57,380 nucleotides of DNA from positions 1-57,380 of the forward strand of contig JAFRQK010000014.1 in the NCBI GenBank assembly GCA_017428635.1. The letters run 5' to 3'. The position numbers and the translations under genes are program-made. Of the stretch, positions 7,640 to 16,633 are shown piece after piece. How positions within the stretch are numbered: position 1 is the stretch's first letter; each line of letters opens with the position of its first letter. The notes beneath the pieces are model-generated. The model saw only the letters and a list, made by a program, of their open reading frames with translations. It was not told the DNA's origin and made no database searches. The DNA is from Clostridia bacterium. Lineage in GTDB: Bacteria > Bacillota > Clostridia > Oscillospirales > CAG-272.

Positions 7640-7969
7640 GTGGAAGAAAAACGCTTTCGCAAAAACGACGACGGATTCGTCTGCGCCGTCTGCGGCAGGG
7701 ACGTGATGCCCCTGAGGTTCACGTCGCGCAATCATTGCCCGTTCTGCCTTTGCTCCGTCCACCTCGACGTCAATCCCGGCGACCGCGCCTCGGAGTGCGG
7801 CGGGATAATGGACGCCGTGAAGACGGAACCCGACCCTAAAAAAGGATTCGTAATTTACCATAAATGCAGAAAGTGCGGCGCGGTGAGAAAAAACCGCGCG
7901 GCGGTCGGCGACTGCGATCAGCCCGACGATAACGACCTTCTCATCGCCCTCACGGCCGGGGAGATCTGA
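7640..7969 (+). CDS. RNHCP domain protein
   Basis: A 109-residue zinc-ribbon-like protein with the name-giving motif RNHCPFCL near residue 30, preceded by CAVCGRDV (residues 16-19 region) and followed by HLDVNPGDRASECGG and CRKCG near 78; the paired Cys suggest zinc binding. The family is widespread in Bacillota and its function is unknown. The start is GTG at 7640 with AAGGAGG at 7626-7632. It lies 32 nt ahead of the dehydratase-activase gene and may be cotranscribed with it. Confidence 0.85.
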   Translation: MEEKRFRKNDDGFVCAVCGRDVMPLRFTSRNHCPFCLCSVHLDVNPGDRASECGGIMDAVKTEPDPKKGFVIYHKCRKCGAVRKNRAAVGDCDQPDDNDLLIALTAGEI

Positions 7970-8001
7970 CTGTCAAACGACCCGACCCGGAGACCGTAGC
8001 T

Positions 8002-11000
8002 ATGGAAGAGAAAAAAAGGATAACGTACGAACCGAATACCGGTACGCTCCGTTCCGCCCCAAACGGCGGGACGGGGTCCTTTTCCTTCGCTCCCGTAACG
8101 GTCGGCGTGGATATCGGCTCGACGACGGCCAAGATCGTCGCCGTGAGGGACGAAAAGATCGTATTCGAGCGGTATGAGCGGCACCTGTCCGCCGTAAGGC
8201 AGAAAACGGCGGAACTGCTGCGCGAGGCGCTCCGGGAACTCGGCGACGTGACGGTCCGCGCCGCGGTCTCGGGTTCCGCAGGTCTCGGCGTCGCCGAGGC
8301 GGCGGGGATCCCGTTCATTCAGGAAGTCGCCGCGACGACAGAACTCGTGAGGACGTACCATCCCGACACCGAGGCGGTCATAGAACTCGGCGGCGAGGAC
8401 GCGAAGATCGTCTTTTTCGGGACCGGCGTCGACGAGAGGATGAACGGCACGTGCGCCGGAGGGACCGGCGCGTTCATCGATCAGATGGCGACGCTTCTCG
8501 ACGTGACGGTCGGGGAACTCGACGCCCTCTCGCTCGACAGCGAAAAAATATATCCGATAGCGTCGCGATGCGGCGTTTTCGCCAAGACCGATATCCAGCC
8601 CCTCCTCAACCAGGGAGCGAAAAAAGAAGACGTCGCGGCGAGCATCTATCAGGCGGTCGTCAATCAGACGATCGCGGGGCTGGCGCAAGGGCGCAGGATC
8701 CGCGGAAAAGTCCTCTTTTTCGGCGGTCCGCTCTTTTTCTGCGAGGGGCTCCGCAAGCGTTTCCGCGAAACTCTCGGACTCTCGGAGGACGACGCCGTCT
8801 GTCCGCCGTACGCGCGCCATTCCGTCTCTCTCGGCGCGTCCCTTTTCGCAAGGGACCACGGGCTTGAAACAACCCTCTCCGATCTCTGCGAAAAGATCGA
8901 AAACTGCATAGTCAAGTCGTCAGGCGAGGCGTCTCTGCCTCCGCTTTTCGAGTCGGAGGACGATTATCGGGAATTCGCGGAGCGCCACGCGAGAGCGACC
9001 GTTGAGACGGAGGACCCCGCCTCATACTCGGGCCGAGCGTATCTCGGTATCGACTGCGGTTCGACGACGACCAAACTCGTTCTGCTCACCGAGAGCGGAA
9101 AGATCCTGTATTCGTACTATTCCTCGAACAGAGGCAACCCCGTCGAGGTCATAAAGGACCGGCTCGGACGGATCTACTCCCTCGCGGGGGATACGATCGA
9201 GATAGCGGGAAGCGCCGTCACGGGATACGGCGAGGACCTGATCAGAAACGCGTTCGGCGTCGATATCGGCGTCGTTGAGACAGCGGCACACTACACCGCC
9301 GCAAAAAGATTCATGCCCGACGTCGACTTCATCCTCGATATCGGCGGGCAGGATATAAAATGCTTCCGCATCAGAAACGGCGCGATCGACAGCATTATGC
9401 TCAACGAGGCGTGCTCGTCCGGATGCGGCTCGTTCATCGAAACGTTCGCCAGGTCGATGGGTTACACGGCGGAAGAGTTCGCGAAAGCGGGGCTGTTCGC
9501 CCGTTCTCCCGTCAATCTCGGAAGCAGATGCACCGTATTCATGAACTCGTCCGTCAAACAGGCGCAGAAGGACGGCGCGGGAGCCGACGATATTTCGGCG
9601 GGCCTCTCGATCAGCGTCGTCAAGAACGCGCTTTACAAAGTCATCAGGGCGACCGGCCCCGACGATCTCGGCGAGCGCGTCGTCGTCCAGGGCGGAACGC
9701 TGCTCAACGACGCTGTTCTTCGCGCGCTCGAGCGCGAACTCGGACGGCGCGTCGTCCGTCCCGCGGTCGCGGGTCTTATGGGCGCGTACGGCGCGGCGCT
9801 GAAAGCGATGAGCCACAAGGGCCCGACGGGTCTGATCCCGTGGGAAGCGCTCGAAAACTTCACGCACAAATCGAAGAGCACGATCTGCCGCGGCTGCACG
9901 AACAACTGCCACCTCACCGTCAACACTTTCTCGGGGGGCGGGCGTTTCATCTCCGGGAACCGCTGCGAGCGCGGACTCGGACGCGATCCGGGCGACGCGG
10001 GTCTTCACAACCTCTACGATTTCAAGAGAAAATATCTGACGTCCCTTCCCTCAAAGCCCGGAACGAGAGGCACGGTCGGCATCCCGCTCTCGCTCGGAAT
10101 GTACGAGCTTCTGCCGCTCTGGCACGAGATCTTCTCGTCGCTCGGGTACGAGGTCACCGTCTCCGGGATGTCGACGAGAGCAACGTACGAGAAGGGACAG
10201 TTCACGATCCCGTCCGACACCGCGTGCTATCCCGCGAAGATCATGCACGGTCACGTTGAGGAACTCGTCGAACGAGGCGTCGATCTGATCTTCTACCCGT
10301 GCATCACGTACAACGTCGACGAAAAAGTCACCGAAAATCACTTCAACTGCCCCGTCGTGGCGTACTATTCGGAACTGCTCGCGGGCAACCTTGAGGACAC
10401 GGGAAGATCGCGCTTTTTCTTCCCTTACCTGAACATAAACAAAAAAACACAACTCGAAAAGGAACTCTTCGCCGCGCTCGGCGGCAGGGACGCCGGATTT
10501 ACGGGGGCGGCGATCCGCCGCGCCGTCAGGGCGGGCTTCGCCGCTCAGGAAAAATACTACGCGGCGGTTCGCCGCGAGGGCGAGGCGGCGCTGCGCTTCG
10601 CCCGTGAGAACGGCAAGAGGATCATGATCCTCGCCGGACGCCCGTACCACGTCGACGAGGAGATCTGCCACGGAATCGACAGGCTCGCGCTCTCGCTCGG
10701 GTTCGTCGTCGTCAGCGAGGACAGCGTCGCGCATCTTGCCGAGCAGCCCCCGGTCAGGGTCCTCAACCAGTGGACGTATCACGGCAGACTATACCGCGCC
10801 GCGCGGTACGCCGCCGAGCACGACGACACGGAGCTCGTCCAGCTCGTCTCGTTCGGCTGCGGTGTCGACGCGATCACGACGGACGAGGTCAGACGGATAC
10901 TCGAGGACGGCGGCAAATACTGCACTCAGATAAAGATAGACGAGATAACGAATCTCGGCGCGGTGAAGATAAGACTGCGCTCGCTCCTCGCCGCGATCGA

Positions 11001-11025
11001 GGAAAAAGAAGCGGCGCGGGAGTAA
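8002..11025 (+). CDS. acyl-CoA dehydratase activase-related protein (double ASKHA, DUF2229)
   Basis: A 1007-residue protein of the BadF/BadG/HgdC family. Two actin-like ATPase domains follow one another: the first begins at GVDIGSTTAKIVAV (near residue 35) with the cluster-ligand regions TCAGGTGAF and SRCGVFA; the second at GIDCGSTTTKLVLL (near 349) with ACSSGCGSF and SRCTVFM. In 2-hydroxyacyl-CoA dehydratase activators such Cys pairs hold a bridging 4Fe-4S cluster used for ATP-driven electron transfer. A Cys-rich linker (CRGCTNNCHL near 630) and a DUF2229 domain follow. In many clostridia the next gene is fused to it as one chain of about 1400 residues; here the two are separate with a 34-nt gap. 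The substrate is not known; a role in radical acyl-CoA dehydration or a related redox activation is inferred from the family. Confidence 0.88.
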   Translation: MEEKKRITYEPNTGTLRSAPNGGTGSFSFAPVTVGVDIGSTTAKIVAVRDEKIVFERYERHLSAVRQKTAELLREALRELGDVTVRAAVSGSAGLGVAEAAGIPFIQEVAATTELVRTYHPDTEAVIELGGEDAKIVFFGTGVDERMNGTCAGGTGAFIDQMATLLDVTVGELDALSLDSEKIYPIASRCGVFAKTDIQPLLNQGAKKEDVAASIYQAVVNQTIAGLAQGRRIRGKVLFFGGPLFFCEGLRKRFRETLGLSEDDAVCPPYARHSVSLGASLFARDHGLETTLSDLCEKIENCIVKSSGEASLPPLFESEDDYREFAERHARATVETEDPASYSGRAYLGIDCGSTTTKLVLLTESGKILYSYYSSNRGNPVEVIKDRLGRIYSLAGDTIEIAGSAVTGYGEDLIRNAFGVDIGVVETAAHYTAAKRFMPDVDFILDIGGQDIKCFRIRNGAIDSIMLNEACSSGCGSFIETFARSMGYTAEEFAKAGLFARSPVNLGSRCTVFMNSSVKQAQKDGAGADDISAGLSISVVKNALYKVIRATGPDDLGERVVVQGGTLLNDAVLRALERELGRRVVRPAVAGLMGAYGAALKAMSHKGPTGLIPWEALENFTHKSKSTICRGCTNNCHLTVNTFSGGGRFISGNRCERGLGRDPGDAGLHNLYDFKRKYLTSLPSKPGTRGTVGIPLSLGMYELLPLWHEIFSSLGYEVTVSGMSTRATYEKGQFTIPSDTACYPAKIMHGHVEELVERGVDLIFYPCITYNVDEKVTENHFNCPVVAYYSELLAGNLEDTGRSRFFFPYLNINKKTQLEKELFAALGGRDAGFTGAAIRRAVRAGFAAQEKYYAAVRREGEAALRFARENGKRIMILAGRPYHVDEEICHGIDRLALSLGFVVVSEDSVAHLAEQPPVRVLNQWTYHGRLYRAARYAAEHDDTELVQLVSFGCGVDAITTDEVRRILEDGGKYCTQIKIDEITNLGAVKIRLRSLLAAIEEKEAARE

Positions 11026-11059
11026 GACCCGACAATAACCGACGAAAGGAGGGAGAGCC

Positions 11060-12355
11060 GTGAAAGCGAAAAAAGAATATATCAGATATACCGAAGATAT
11101 GAAAAAAGACTACACCGTCTTCATTCCGAACATGCTTCCCATCCATTTCAAACTCATCGCCCGGGTAATGAACAACTACGGCGTCAGGGCTCAGGTCCTC
11201 ACGACGTCGGGCCCGAAAATAGGCGAGACCGGACTCAGGTACGTCCACAACGACACGTGCTATCCGGCTATCCTCGTCATCGGGCAGTTCATCGACGCGC
11301 TCGAAAGCGGAAAATACGACCCGCACAAGGTTGCCCTGATGCTCTTTCAGACGGGCGGCGGATGCCGCGCGTCGAACTACATATCCCTTCTCCGCAAGGC
11401 GCTCGAGCGCGCGGGATACGGTTACGTCCCCGTGATCTCATTCTCCCTCGCGGGGATCGAACGTCACCCCGGTTTCCGGCTTTCGCTTCCGATGCTGCAC
11501 AGGATGCTCTACGCGGTCACGTACGGAGACCTTCTCATGACGCTCGTCAACCAAACGAAACCGTACGAGAACGAACCGGGCACGGCGGAGCGCAAAGCGG
11601 AAGAATGGACTCGCCGTCTGACCGACGAGATGGCGAACAACAGAATAAAATACCGCAAAGTCAAGGAGAACTACCGCGCGATCGTCCGCGATTTCGCGTC
11701 GATCCCGAAGACGAAGACCGAAAAGGTCAAGGTCGGCGTCGTCGGCGAGATCTTCGTAAAGTATTCGCCGCTCGGGAACAACGATCTTGAATCTTTCCTC
11801 GTTTCCGAGGGAGCGGAGGTCGTCGTACCCGGCTTGCTCGATTTCTGTATGTACTGCGTCTACAACGGGATCGTCGACCACGAGTTTTACGGCAGAGGCC
11901 CGCTTCGCTGGCGGCTGAACCGGCTCGCGTATAAATTCCTTCTGAAAAAGCAGCGGGACGTCATAGAGATAATAAAAGAGAGCGGGCAATTCCGCCCATA
12001 CACTCCGTTCGACCGCACGGTTTCCCTCTCCGAGGGGTATATAAGCCACGGCGTCAAGATGGGCGAGGGGTGGCTGCTGACAGCGGAGATGATCGAACTT
12101 TACGAATCGGGCGCGTCGAACATCGTCTGCACCCAGCCGTTCGGCTGTCTGCCGAATCACATCTGCGGCAAGGGAATGATGAAGCCGATCAAAAAGAAAA
12201 ACGCGTCGATCAACATAATCGCGATCGACTACGACACCGGCGCTTCCGTCGTAAACCAGCAGAACCGCATCAAACTGATGCTTGCCGCCGCAAAAAGAGA
12301 GGCGGGCGGAGAGCCCGCAGCTGCGGCGGGACCCGAAAAAGCCGCCGTTAAGTAA
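11060..12355 (+). CDS. 2-hydroxyacyl-CoA dehydratase (HgdB-like) component
   Basis: A 431-residue partner of the preceding activase, related to the HgdB/D subunit and to the C-terminal part of the fused large proteins. Family pieces include NDTCYPAILVIGQFIDAL near residue 73, LMLFQTGGGCRASNY near 95, KVGVVGEIFVKYSPLGNNDLESFL near 222 and CTQPFGCLPNHI near 357, whose Cys residues are likely cluster ligands. The start is GTG at 11060 with an AAAGGAGGG site. The C-terminus ends in an Ala/Glu-rich tail. Together with the 1007-residue protein it forms a two-gene iron-sulfur system; the substrate is not evident. Confidence 0.85.
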   Translation: MKAKKEYIRYTEDMKKDYTVFIPNMLPIHFKLIARVMNNYGVRAQVLTTSGPKIGETGLRYVHNDTCYPAILVIGQFIDALESGKYDPHKVALMLFQTGGGCRASNYISLLRKALERAGYGYVPVISFSLAGIERHPGFRLSLPMLHRMLYAVTYGDLLMTLVNQTKPYENEPGTAERKAEEWTRRLTDEMANNRIKYRKVKENYRAIVRDFASIPKTKTEKVKVGVVGEIFVKYSPLGNNDLESFLVSEGAEVVVPGLLDFCMYCVYNGIVDHEFYGRGPLRWRLNRLAYKFLLKKQRDVIEIIKESGQFRPYTPFDRTVSLSEGYISHGVKMGEGWLLTAEMIELYESGASNIVCTQPFGCLPNHICGKGMMKPIKKKNASINIIAIDYDTGASVVNQQNRIKLMLAAAKREAGGEPAAAAGPEKAAVK

Positions 12356-12446
12356 GCCCCTCACCCGCGCGAAAAGGCCTGTTCTTCGGCCGCCGAAAAA
12401 AGGAAACCGATCCAAAATGCAGAGGGTGCGTCCCCCGTCGGAATTG

Positions 12447-12475
12447 TTGACTTTTCGTTCATTATATGTTAAACT
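12447..12475 (+). promoter_or_regulatory. promoter of the surface-glycan genes
   Basis: TTGACT (12447-12452), a 17-bp spacer and TAAACT (12470-12475), leaving a leader of about 80 nt before the sugar transferase. Confidence 0.6.
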
Positions 12476-12562
12476 GACGGGGAACGGAAATTTGTCGTTT
12501 CCCGCCCGATTTCCGAAGATTGACGGGAAAATATCACATAATCTGAAAAGCGGAAACAGGAT

Positions 12563-13987
12563 ATGGAAAAAGAAGTAAAAAGGAACAGTTTCTATTGGAA
12601 AGCAGTGATAATGCGCATCCTGAAGATAATCCATTTCTCCGGGTCCGTCGCTCTTTTCGTCACTTGCTGGATGATGTTTTATCATCTGAGTTCGAGTACC
12701 GACGTCCAGATCCGGTTCTCGATCCTGATGTGCGGTTTCTACGCCGTCGTGCTCGCGTTTTTGTTTCGCGTGTTCCACGCGTATACCGTCGGTCTTTGCA
12801 GAAAGGTCGAGATCGTGTATTCCCTTTCCCTGTCCGAACTTCTGGCGGCGGGGATCATCTACGTTCTGTCCTGCCTCGCATGGCTCAGATTCGTGAATCC
12901 TCTTCCTCTTCTCTCCCTGCTGCCGATGCAGGTGCTCTTCAACATCATCTGGACCGCGATCGCGAACAGAGTATTTTTCGCAATGAACCGCGCGAAGAAA
13001 TCGGTCGTGATCTACAGGGTCGAAAAAGACCTCCGCAGGATCGCGGAGGTAAAAAAGCACGCCAAAAGATTTGAGATCGTCAAATACATAGAAGCCTCGG
13101 GCGGCGATATCGGGAATCTTCTCGGACAGATCGGAAAGCCCGAAGCGATCTTTGTCGTCGGCGTTCCCTCGACGGTCTGCAACGCGCTGACGAAATACTG
13201 CGTTGACAACGGGATCGAGGGCTACTTTGCCCCTCATATAGGCGACATAATCATGATGGGCTCCAAGAGCATCCCGCAGTTCCACGTACCGATCGTCTCG
13301 GTCGAAAGAAAACATATCATGCCCGAGTACCTTTTCCTGAAAAGGTTCTTCGATCTGATCCTCTCCGCGATCGGCATCGTCGTTCTGAGTCCCGTTCTGC
13401 TTATCTGCGCGCTTGCGGTCAAGATCTACGACGGCGGCCCCGTGATCTACAAGCAGACAAGACTTACCAAGGACGGAAAAACGTTCAAACTCCTGAAATT
13501 CCGCAGTATGAGGACGGACGCCGAGAAAGACGGCGTCGCAAGGCTCTCCAGCGGCGACAAAGACGACCGCATCACCCCCGTCGGGAGGATCCTGCGCAAA
13601 GTCCGTCTGGATGAGACGCCTCAGCTGTTCAACATATTTGCCGGCCAGATGTCCATCGTCGGACCGAGACCGGAAAGGCCCGAGATCGCGAAGCAGTACG
13701 AAGAACTCACCCCTGCTTTCTCGCTCCGTCTTCAGGTCAAAGCGGGCCTTACGGGATACGCCCAGATATACGGAAAATACAACAGCCAGCCGTACGACAA
13801 ACTCGAGATGGATCTGCTGTACATAAACAATATGTCGTTCTTCGAGGATCTCAAACTGATATTTGCGACCGTTAAGATCCTCTTCATTTCCGAAAGCACG
13901 GAAGGCGTCGAATCGGGACAGACGACGGCGATGGATTCGGATAACGGCACGGAATCCAAAGAGAAAGAACCCGAGACGGTCAAATAA
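12563..13987 (+). CDS. polyprenyl glycosylphosphotransferase (exopolysaccharide initiation)
   Basis: A 474-residue membrane enzyme that starts a surface polysaccharide by moving a sugar-1-phosphate onto undecaprenyl phosphate. The N-terminal 110 residues hold about four membrane helices, followed by a CoA-binding-like middle domain, and the catalytic bacterial sugar transferase domain begins at KRFFDLILSAIGIVVLSPV near residue 266. Conserved catalytic pieces are LLKFRSMRTDAE near 311, RITPVGRILRKVRLDETPQL near 336, MSIVGPRPE near 365 and KAGLTGYAQI near 393. The start is not certain: ATG at 12563 has only a close AGGA, while ATG at 12611 follows GGAAAG. It precedes a GT4 glycosyltransferase, forming a small glycan module. 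Confidence 0.9.
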   Translation: MEKEVKRNSFYWKAVIMRILKIIHFSGSVALFVTCWMMFYHLSSSTDVQIRFSILMCGFYAVVLAFLFRVFHAYTVGLCRKVEIVYSLSLSELLAAGIIYVLSCLAWLRFVNPLPLLSLLPMQVLFNIIWTAIANRVFFAMNRAKKSVVIYRVEKDLRRIAEVKKHAKRFEIVKYIEASGGDIGNLLGQIGKPEAIFVVGVPSTVCNALTKYCVDNGIEGYFAPHIGDIIMMGSKSIPQFHVPIVSVERKHIMPEYLFLKRFFDLILSAIGIVVLSPVLLICALAVKIYDGGPVIYKQTRLTKDGKTFKLLKFRSMRTDAEKDGVARLSSGDKDDRITPVGRILRKVRLDETPQLFNIFAGQMSIVGPRPERPEIAKQYEELTPAFSLRLQVKAGLTGYAQIYGKYNSQPYDKLEMDLLYINNMSFFEDLKLIFATVKILFISESTEGVESGQTTAMDSDNGTESKEKEPETVK

Positions 13988-14107
13988 AAACGGATCAGGC
14001 GAGACCGCCGATCCGTCCCCGCCCGGGAGCGCGCGTGTCCGCGCGGCTTTCGGATGATCACGAATGCAGGAAACGTCAAGATCGAAAAGTTAGGATGGGT
14101 ATTGCCG

Positions 14108-15217
14108 ATGCCGAAAATACTCTACGTCGCGACCGTAGTCAAAAACCACATCCTTCAATTCCACGTTCCCTACTTGAGGATGTTAAAAGAAATGGGCTGG
14201 GAGACCGCCGTCGCCGCAAGGAATGATTTCGACGAGCCGTCCGACTGCGCGATCCCGTACTGCGACGCCTTTTATGACGTACCGTTCGAGCGCAACCCGT
14301 TCAAACCCGGAAACGTCAGGGCGTATAAACAGCTGAAAAAAATCATTGACGAAGGCGGCTACGACGTAATCCACTGTCACACCCCGGTCGGCGCCATGCT
14401 CACGCGGCTGGCTGCGAAAAAAGCCAGAAAAAACGGATCGAAAGTATTCTATACCGCCCACGGTTTTCACTTCTACAGAGGCGCGTCGCCCGTCAACTGG
14501 CTTCTGTACTATCCTGCCGAACGCATCCTGGCGCGGAAAACGGACGTTCTCATCACAATATCGACCGAGGACTATAAACGGGCGCAGGCTTTCAAGGCGG
14601 GAGCGGTTAAGTACGTCCCCGGCGTAGGCGTGGATCTGAACAAATTCAGAAAAGGCGATCCCGAAAGGGCGGCCTGTCTGCGGGCCGAGCTCGGTATTCC
14701 GGCGGATGCGACCGTTTTTCTCTCGGTCGGCGAGGTAAACGCCAACAAGAATCACAAAGCGGTCATACGGACTCTCCCCTCTTTCCCTGACGCCCGGTAC
14801 GTTCTTTGCGGACGCGGACCGCTGATCGAAGAGCACAAAAAACTCGCCGAGAGCCTCGGCGTGAGCGAACGCGTGATCATGACCGGATACAGAACGGACG
14901 TAGTCGACTTTTACGGTATGGCCGATATATTCGTCTTTCCGTCTTTCCGCGAAGGTCTTCCGGTCGCTCTTATGGAGGCGATGGCCGTCGGACTGATCTG
15001 CGTCGCTTCCCGCAACCGCGGGACCGACGATCTGCTTCGGGACAGCAAGCTGCTGTTCGATCCCGGCGATCCGAAAGATCTGGCGGATAAGTTGAGACTG
15101 GCGTTAAGTTCGGACTGTACGGATGAGATCCGGAGGAATTCCGAACGACTTAAGAACTTTGACCTCAATAACACTTTAGGACTTGTAAAAGAACTGTATC
15201 TGGAAGCGGTCAAATAA
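14108..15217 (+). CDS. glycosyltransferase family 4
   Basis: A 369-residue cytoplasmic GT-B glycosyltransferase that probably adds the second sugar to the lipid-linked primer made by the upstream enzyme. The N-terminal half has VVKNHILQFHVPYL and CHTPVGAM; a THGFHFYRGA segment lies near residue 120. The donor-binding half has LSVGEVNANKNHK and the GT4 E-x7-E motif (FREGLPVALMEAMAVG near 283). The ATG at 14108 is preferred because an AGGATGGG site precedes it; an in-frame ATG at 14054 has no convincing site. A terminator at 15240-15270 ends the two-gene unit. Confidence 0.88.
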   Translation: MPKILYVATVVKNHILQFHVPYLRMLKEMGWETAVAARNDFDEPSDCAIPYCDAFYDVPFERNPFKPGNVRAYKQLKKIIDEGGYDVIHCHTPVGAMLTRLAAKKARKNGSKVFYTAHGFHFYRGASPVNWLLYYPAERILARKTDVLITISTEDYKRAQAFKAGAVKYVPGVGVDLNKFRKGDPERAACLRAELGIPADATVFLSVGEVNANKNHKAVIRTLPSFPDARYVLCGRGPLIEEHKKLAESLGVSERVIMTGYRTDVVDFYGMADIFVFPSFREGLPVALMEAMAVGLICVASRNRGTDDLLRDSKLLFDPGDPKDLADKLRLALSSDCTDEIRRNSERLKNFDLNNTLGLVKELYLEAVK

Positions 15218-15239
15218 CGAAAAAACGTGTACGTAAATA

Positions 15240-15270
15240 AAACCGGGGTTCAACCCCGGTTTTTTATTTT
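15240..15270 (+). terminator. intrinsic terminator after the GT4 gene
   Basis: AAACCGGGG (15240-15248) pairs with CCCCGGTTT (15254-15262), followed by a T-rich run to 15270. It overlaps the last codons of the convergent pncC gene. Confidence 0.85.
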
Positions 15271-15759
15271 GTCTTCGATCATCCCGAGCGCCGCGGCGAC
15301 GGTCAGCGTCCGTATTCCGGCCCTCCCCGCCGCTTCGCCGAACCGCTCCGTCTTCGTGAGTACCCCGTCCGACGACGAGATACCGAAACAGACCGTTCCG
15401 ACCGGCTTGTCCGGCGTACCGCCTCCCGGCCCCGCGATTCCCGTGACGGAGACCGCTATATCGCACCCGAGCGCGCTGCGCGCGCCTTCGGCCATCTCGC
15501 CCGCGCACTCCTCCGACACCGCTCCGCGCTCCCGGAGCGTTTTTTCACTCACTCCGAGAAGCTTCATCTTCACGTCGTTGGAGTATGAAACGATCCCGCC
15601 GGTGAGCACGTCGGAAGAGCCGGGAATATCGGCTATCCTCGCCGAGATCATCCCCGCCGTACAGCTCTCGGCCGTTCCGACCGTGAGTTTCATCTCCCGG
15701 AGCGCCGAGAGAAGGTCCGCGACCCTCTCGTCATTCCACGGTATTATCTTTTCAGCCAT
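15250..15759 (-). CDS. pncC: CinA-family nicotinamide-nucleotide amidohydrolase
   Basis: A 169-residue stand-alone CinA C-terminal domain. Characterised members deamidate nicotinamide mononucleotide, feeding NAD recycling. The family core is clear: TVGTAESCTAGMISARIADIPGSS near residue 27, a GGIVSYSNDVK strand, VSEECAGEMAEGAR near 84, and the ALGCDIAVSVTGIAGPGGGTPDKPVGTV block near 97. ATG at 15759 is chosen since TAGGTG lies 6 nt before it; GTG at 15768 is less likely. It is the third gene of the leftward operon, 48 nt after the alpha/beta hydrolase, with a GC-rich hairpin (about 15779-15802) in the gap. Confidence 0.88.
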   Translation of the reverse strand: MAEKIIPWNDERVADLLSALREMKLTVGTAESCTAGMISARIADIPGSSDVLTGGIVSYSNDVKMKLLGVSEKTLRERGAVSEECAGEMAEGARSALGCDIAVSVTGIAGPGGGTPDKPVGTVCFGISSSDGVLTKTERFGEAAGRAGIRTLTVAAALGMIEDKIKNRG

Positions 15760-15807
15760 TTCGTTCACCTACAGATACGGCGCGGACGTCCGTCCGCGCC
15801 GAAAAAA

Positions 15808-16623
15808 TCAGAATCCGAGTTTTTTGAGCCAGATCGCCGAGAGTTCTCCCCACTTCTCAAGACCGGGCATACCCGTGGCGAGGCCGAGGCCGTGATCGCC
15901 GTCCATGAACATATGGAGTTCGTACGGGATCTTCTTCTCGGCGAGCGCCTGCGCCATAAGAAGCGAGTTCTCCTGCGGGACCGCGCTGTCCTCCGTCGTG
16001 TGGAACATGAATATCGGAGGGGTATCCTCCGTCACGTTCAGATAACCGGTGAGGCGGCGGGTCAGTTCTTCTCTGTCGGGACGGTCGCCCATCATGACGT
16101 CTCTCGTTCCGTCGTGCGTCCACGGTTCGAGCATCGAGATGACTGCGTAGCAGAGAATGCCTGCGTCCGGACGGCACGAGACCCGGTCGATCTCGTCCCC
16201 GCTCTCAAGGCCTCTGTCGTAAACGGTCGACGCGCACGACGCGAGGTGACCGCCCGCGGAAAATCCGAGAACGGCTATCTTGTCCGGGTCGATCAGCAGC
16301 TCGTCCGCGTGATACCTGACCCAGCGGACGGCTCTCTGCGCGTCCATGAGGATCGCTGGATACTGGTACGGCGTGATGCGGTAGTTGAGAACGAAGGATC
16401 TGATGCCGAAACTGTTGAACATACGGGAGATCGGTTCGCCCTCGTAATCAGTCAGGGAACCGTACCCGCCGCCCGGGAATACGATGACGCAGCCGGTCTT
16501 TTCGCGGTCGGGGCAAGCGCTGCCACCGAGGTCGGTGTAGTGGACGAGCGACGGCTCGTCCAGCCCTTTCGCGGGATCGTAATACGGCGTGCCGCCCTCC
16601 CAGAGTTTCGTCTTTTTATTCAT
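15808..16623 (-). CDS. alpha/beta hydrolase (carbohydrate-esterase-like)
   Basis: A 271-residue cytoplasmic esterase of the BD-FAE/acetyl-xylan-esterase-like group. The oxyanion region is VFPGGGYGSLTDYEG near residue 49, the nucleophile elbow is GFSAGGH near 118, a catalytic-Asp region is FMFHTTEDSAVP near 205, and the catalytic His is in DGDHGLG near 242. Members remove acetyl or aryl groups from plant glycans or small sugars. It starts 10 nt after the Gfo/Idh stop and is cotranscribed with it, which supports a role on modified sugars imported into the cell. Confidence 0.85.
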   Translation of the reverse strand: MNKKTKLWEGGTPYYDPAKGLDEPSLVHYTDLGGSACPDREKTGCVIVFPGGGYGSLTDYEGEPISRMFNSFGIRSFVLNYRITPYQYPAILMDAQRAVRWVRYHADELLIDPDKIAVLGFSAGGHLASCASTVYDRGLESGDEIDRVSCRPDAGILCYAVISMLEPWTHDGTRDVMMGDRPDREELTRRLTGYLNVTEDTPPIFMFHTTEDSAVPQENSLLMAQALAEKKIPYELHMFMDGDHGLGLATGMPGLEKWGELSAIWLKKLGF

Positions 16624-16633
16624 TATCCGTCCC

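Noticed and set aside
11438-13315. Minus-strand open frame of 625 codons
   Set aside because: It lies opposite the HgdB-like and sugar transferase genes and crosses the intergenic promoter; low-complexity Arg/Asp-rich translation is typical of a GC-rich shadow.
14054-14107. ATG at 14054 as the GT4 start
   Set aside because: The extra 18 residues do not resemble the family N-terminus and no ribosome site precedes it; ATG at 14108 begins directly with the first beta strand.
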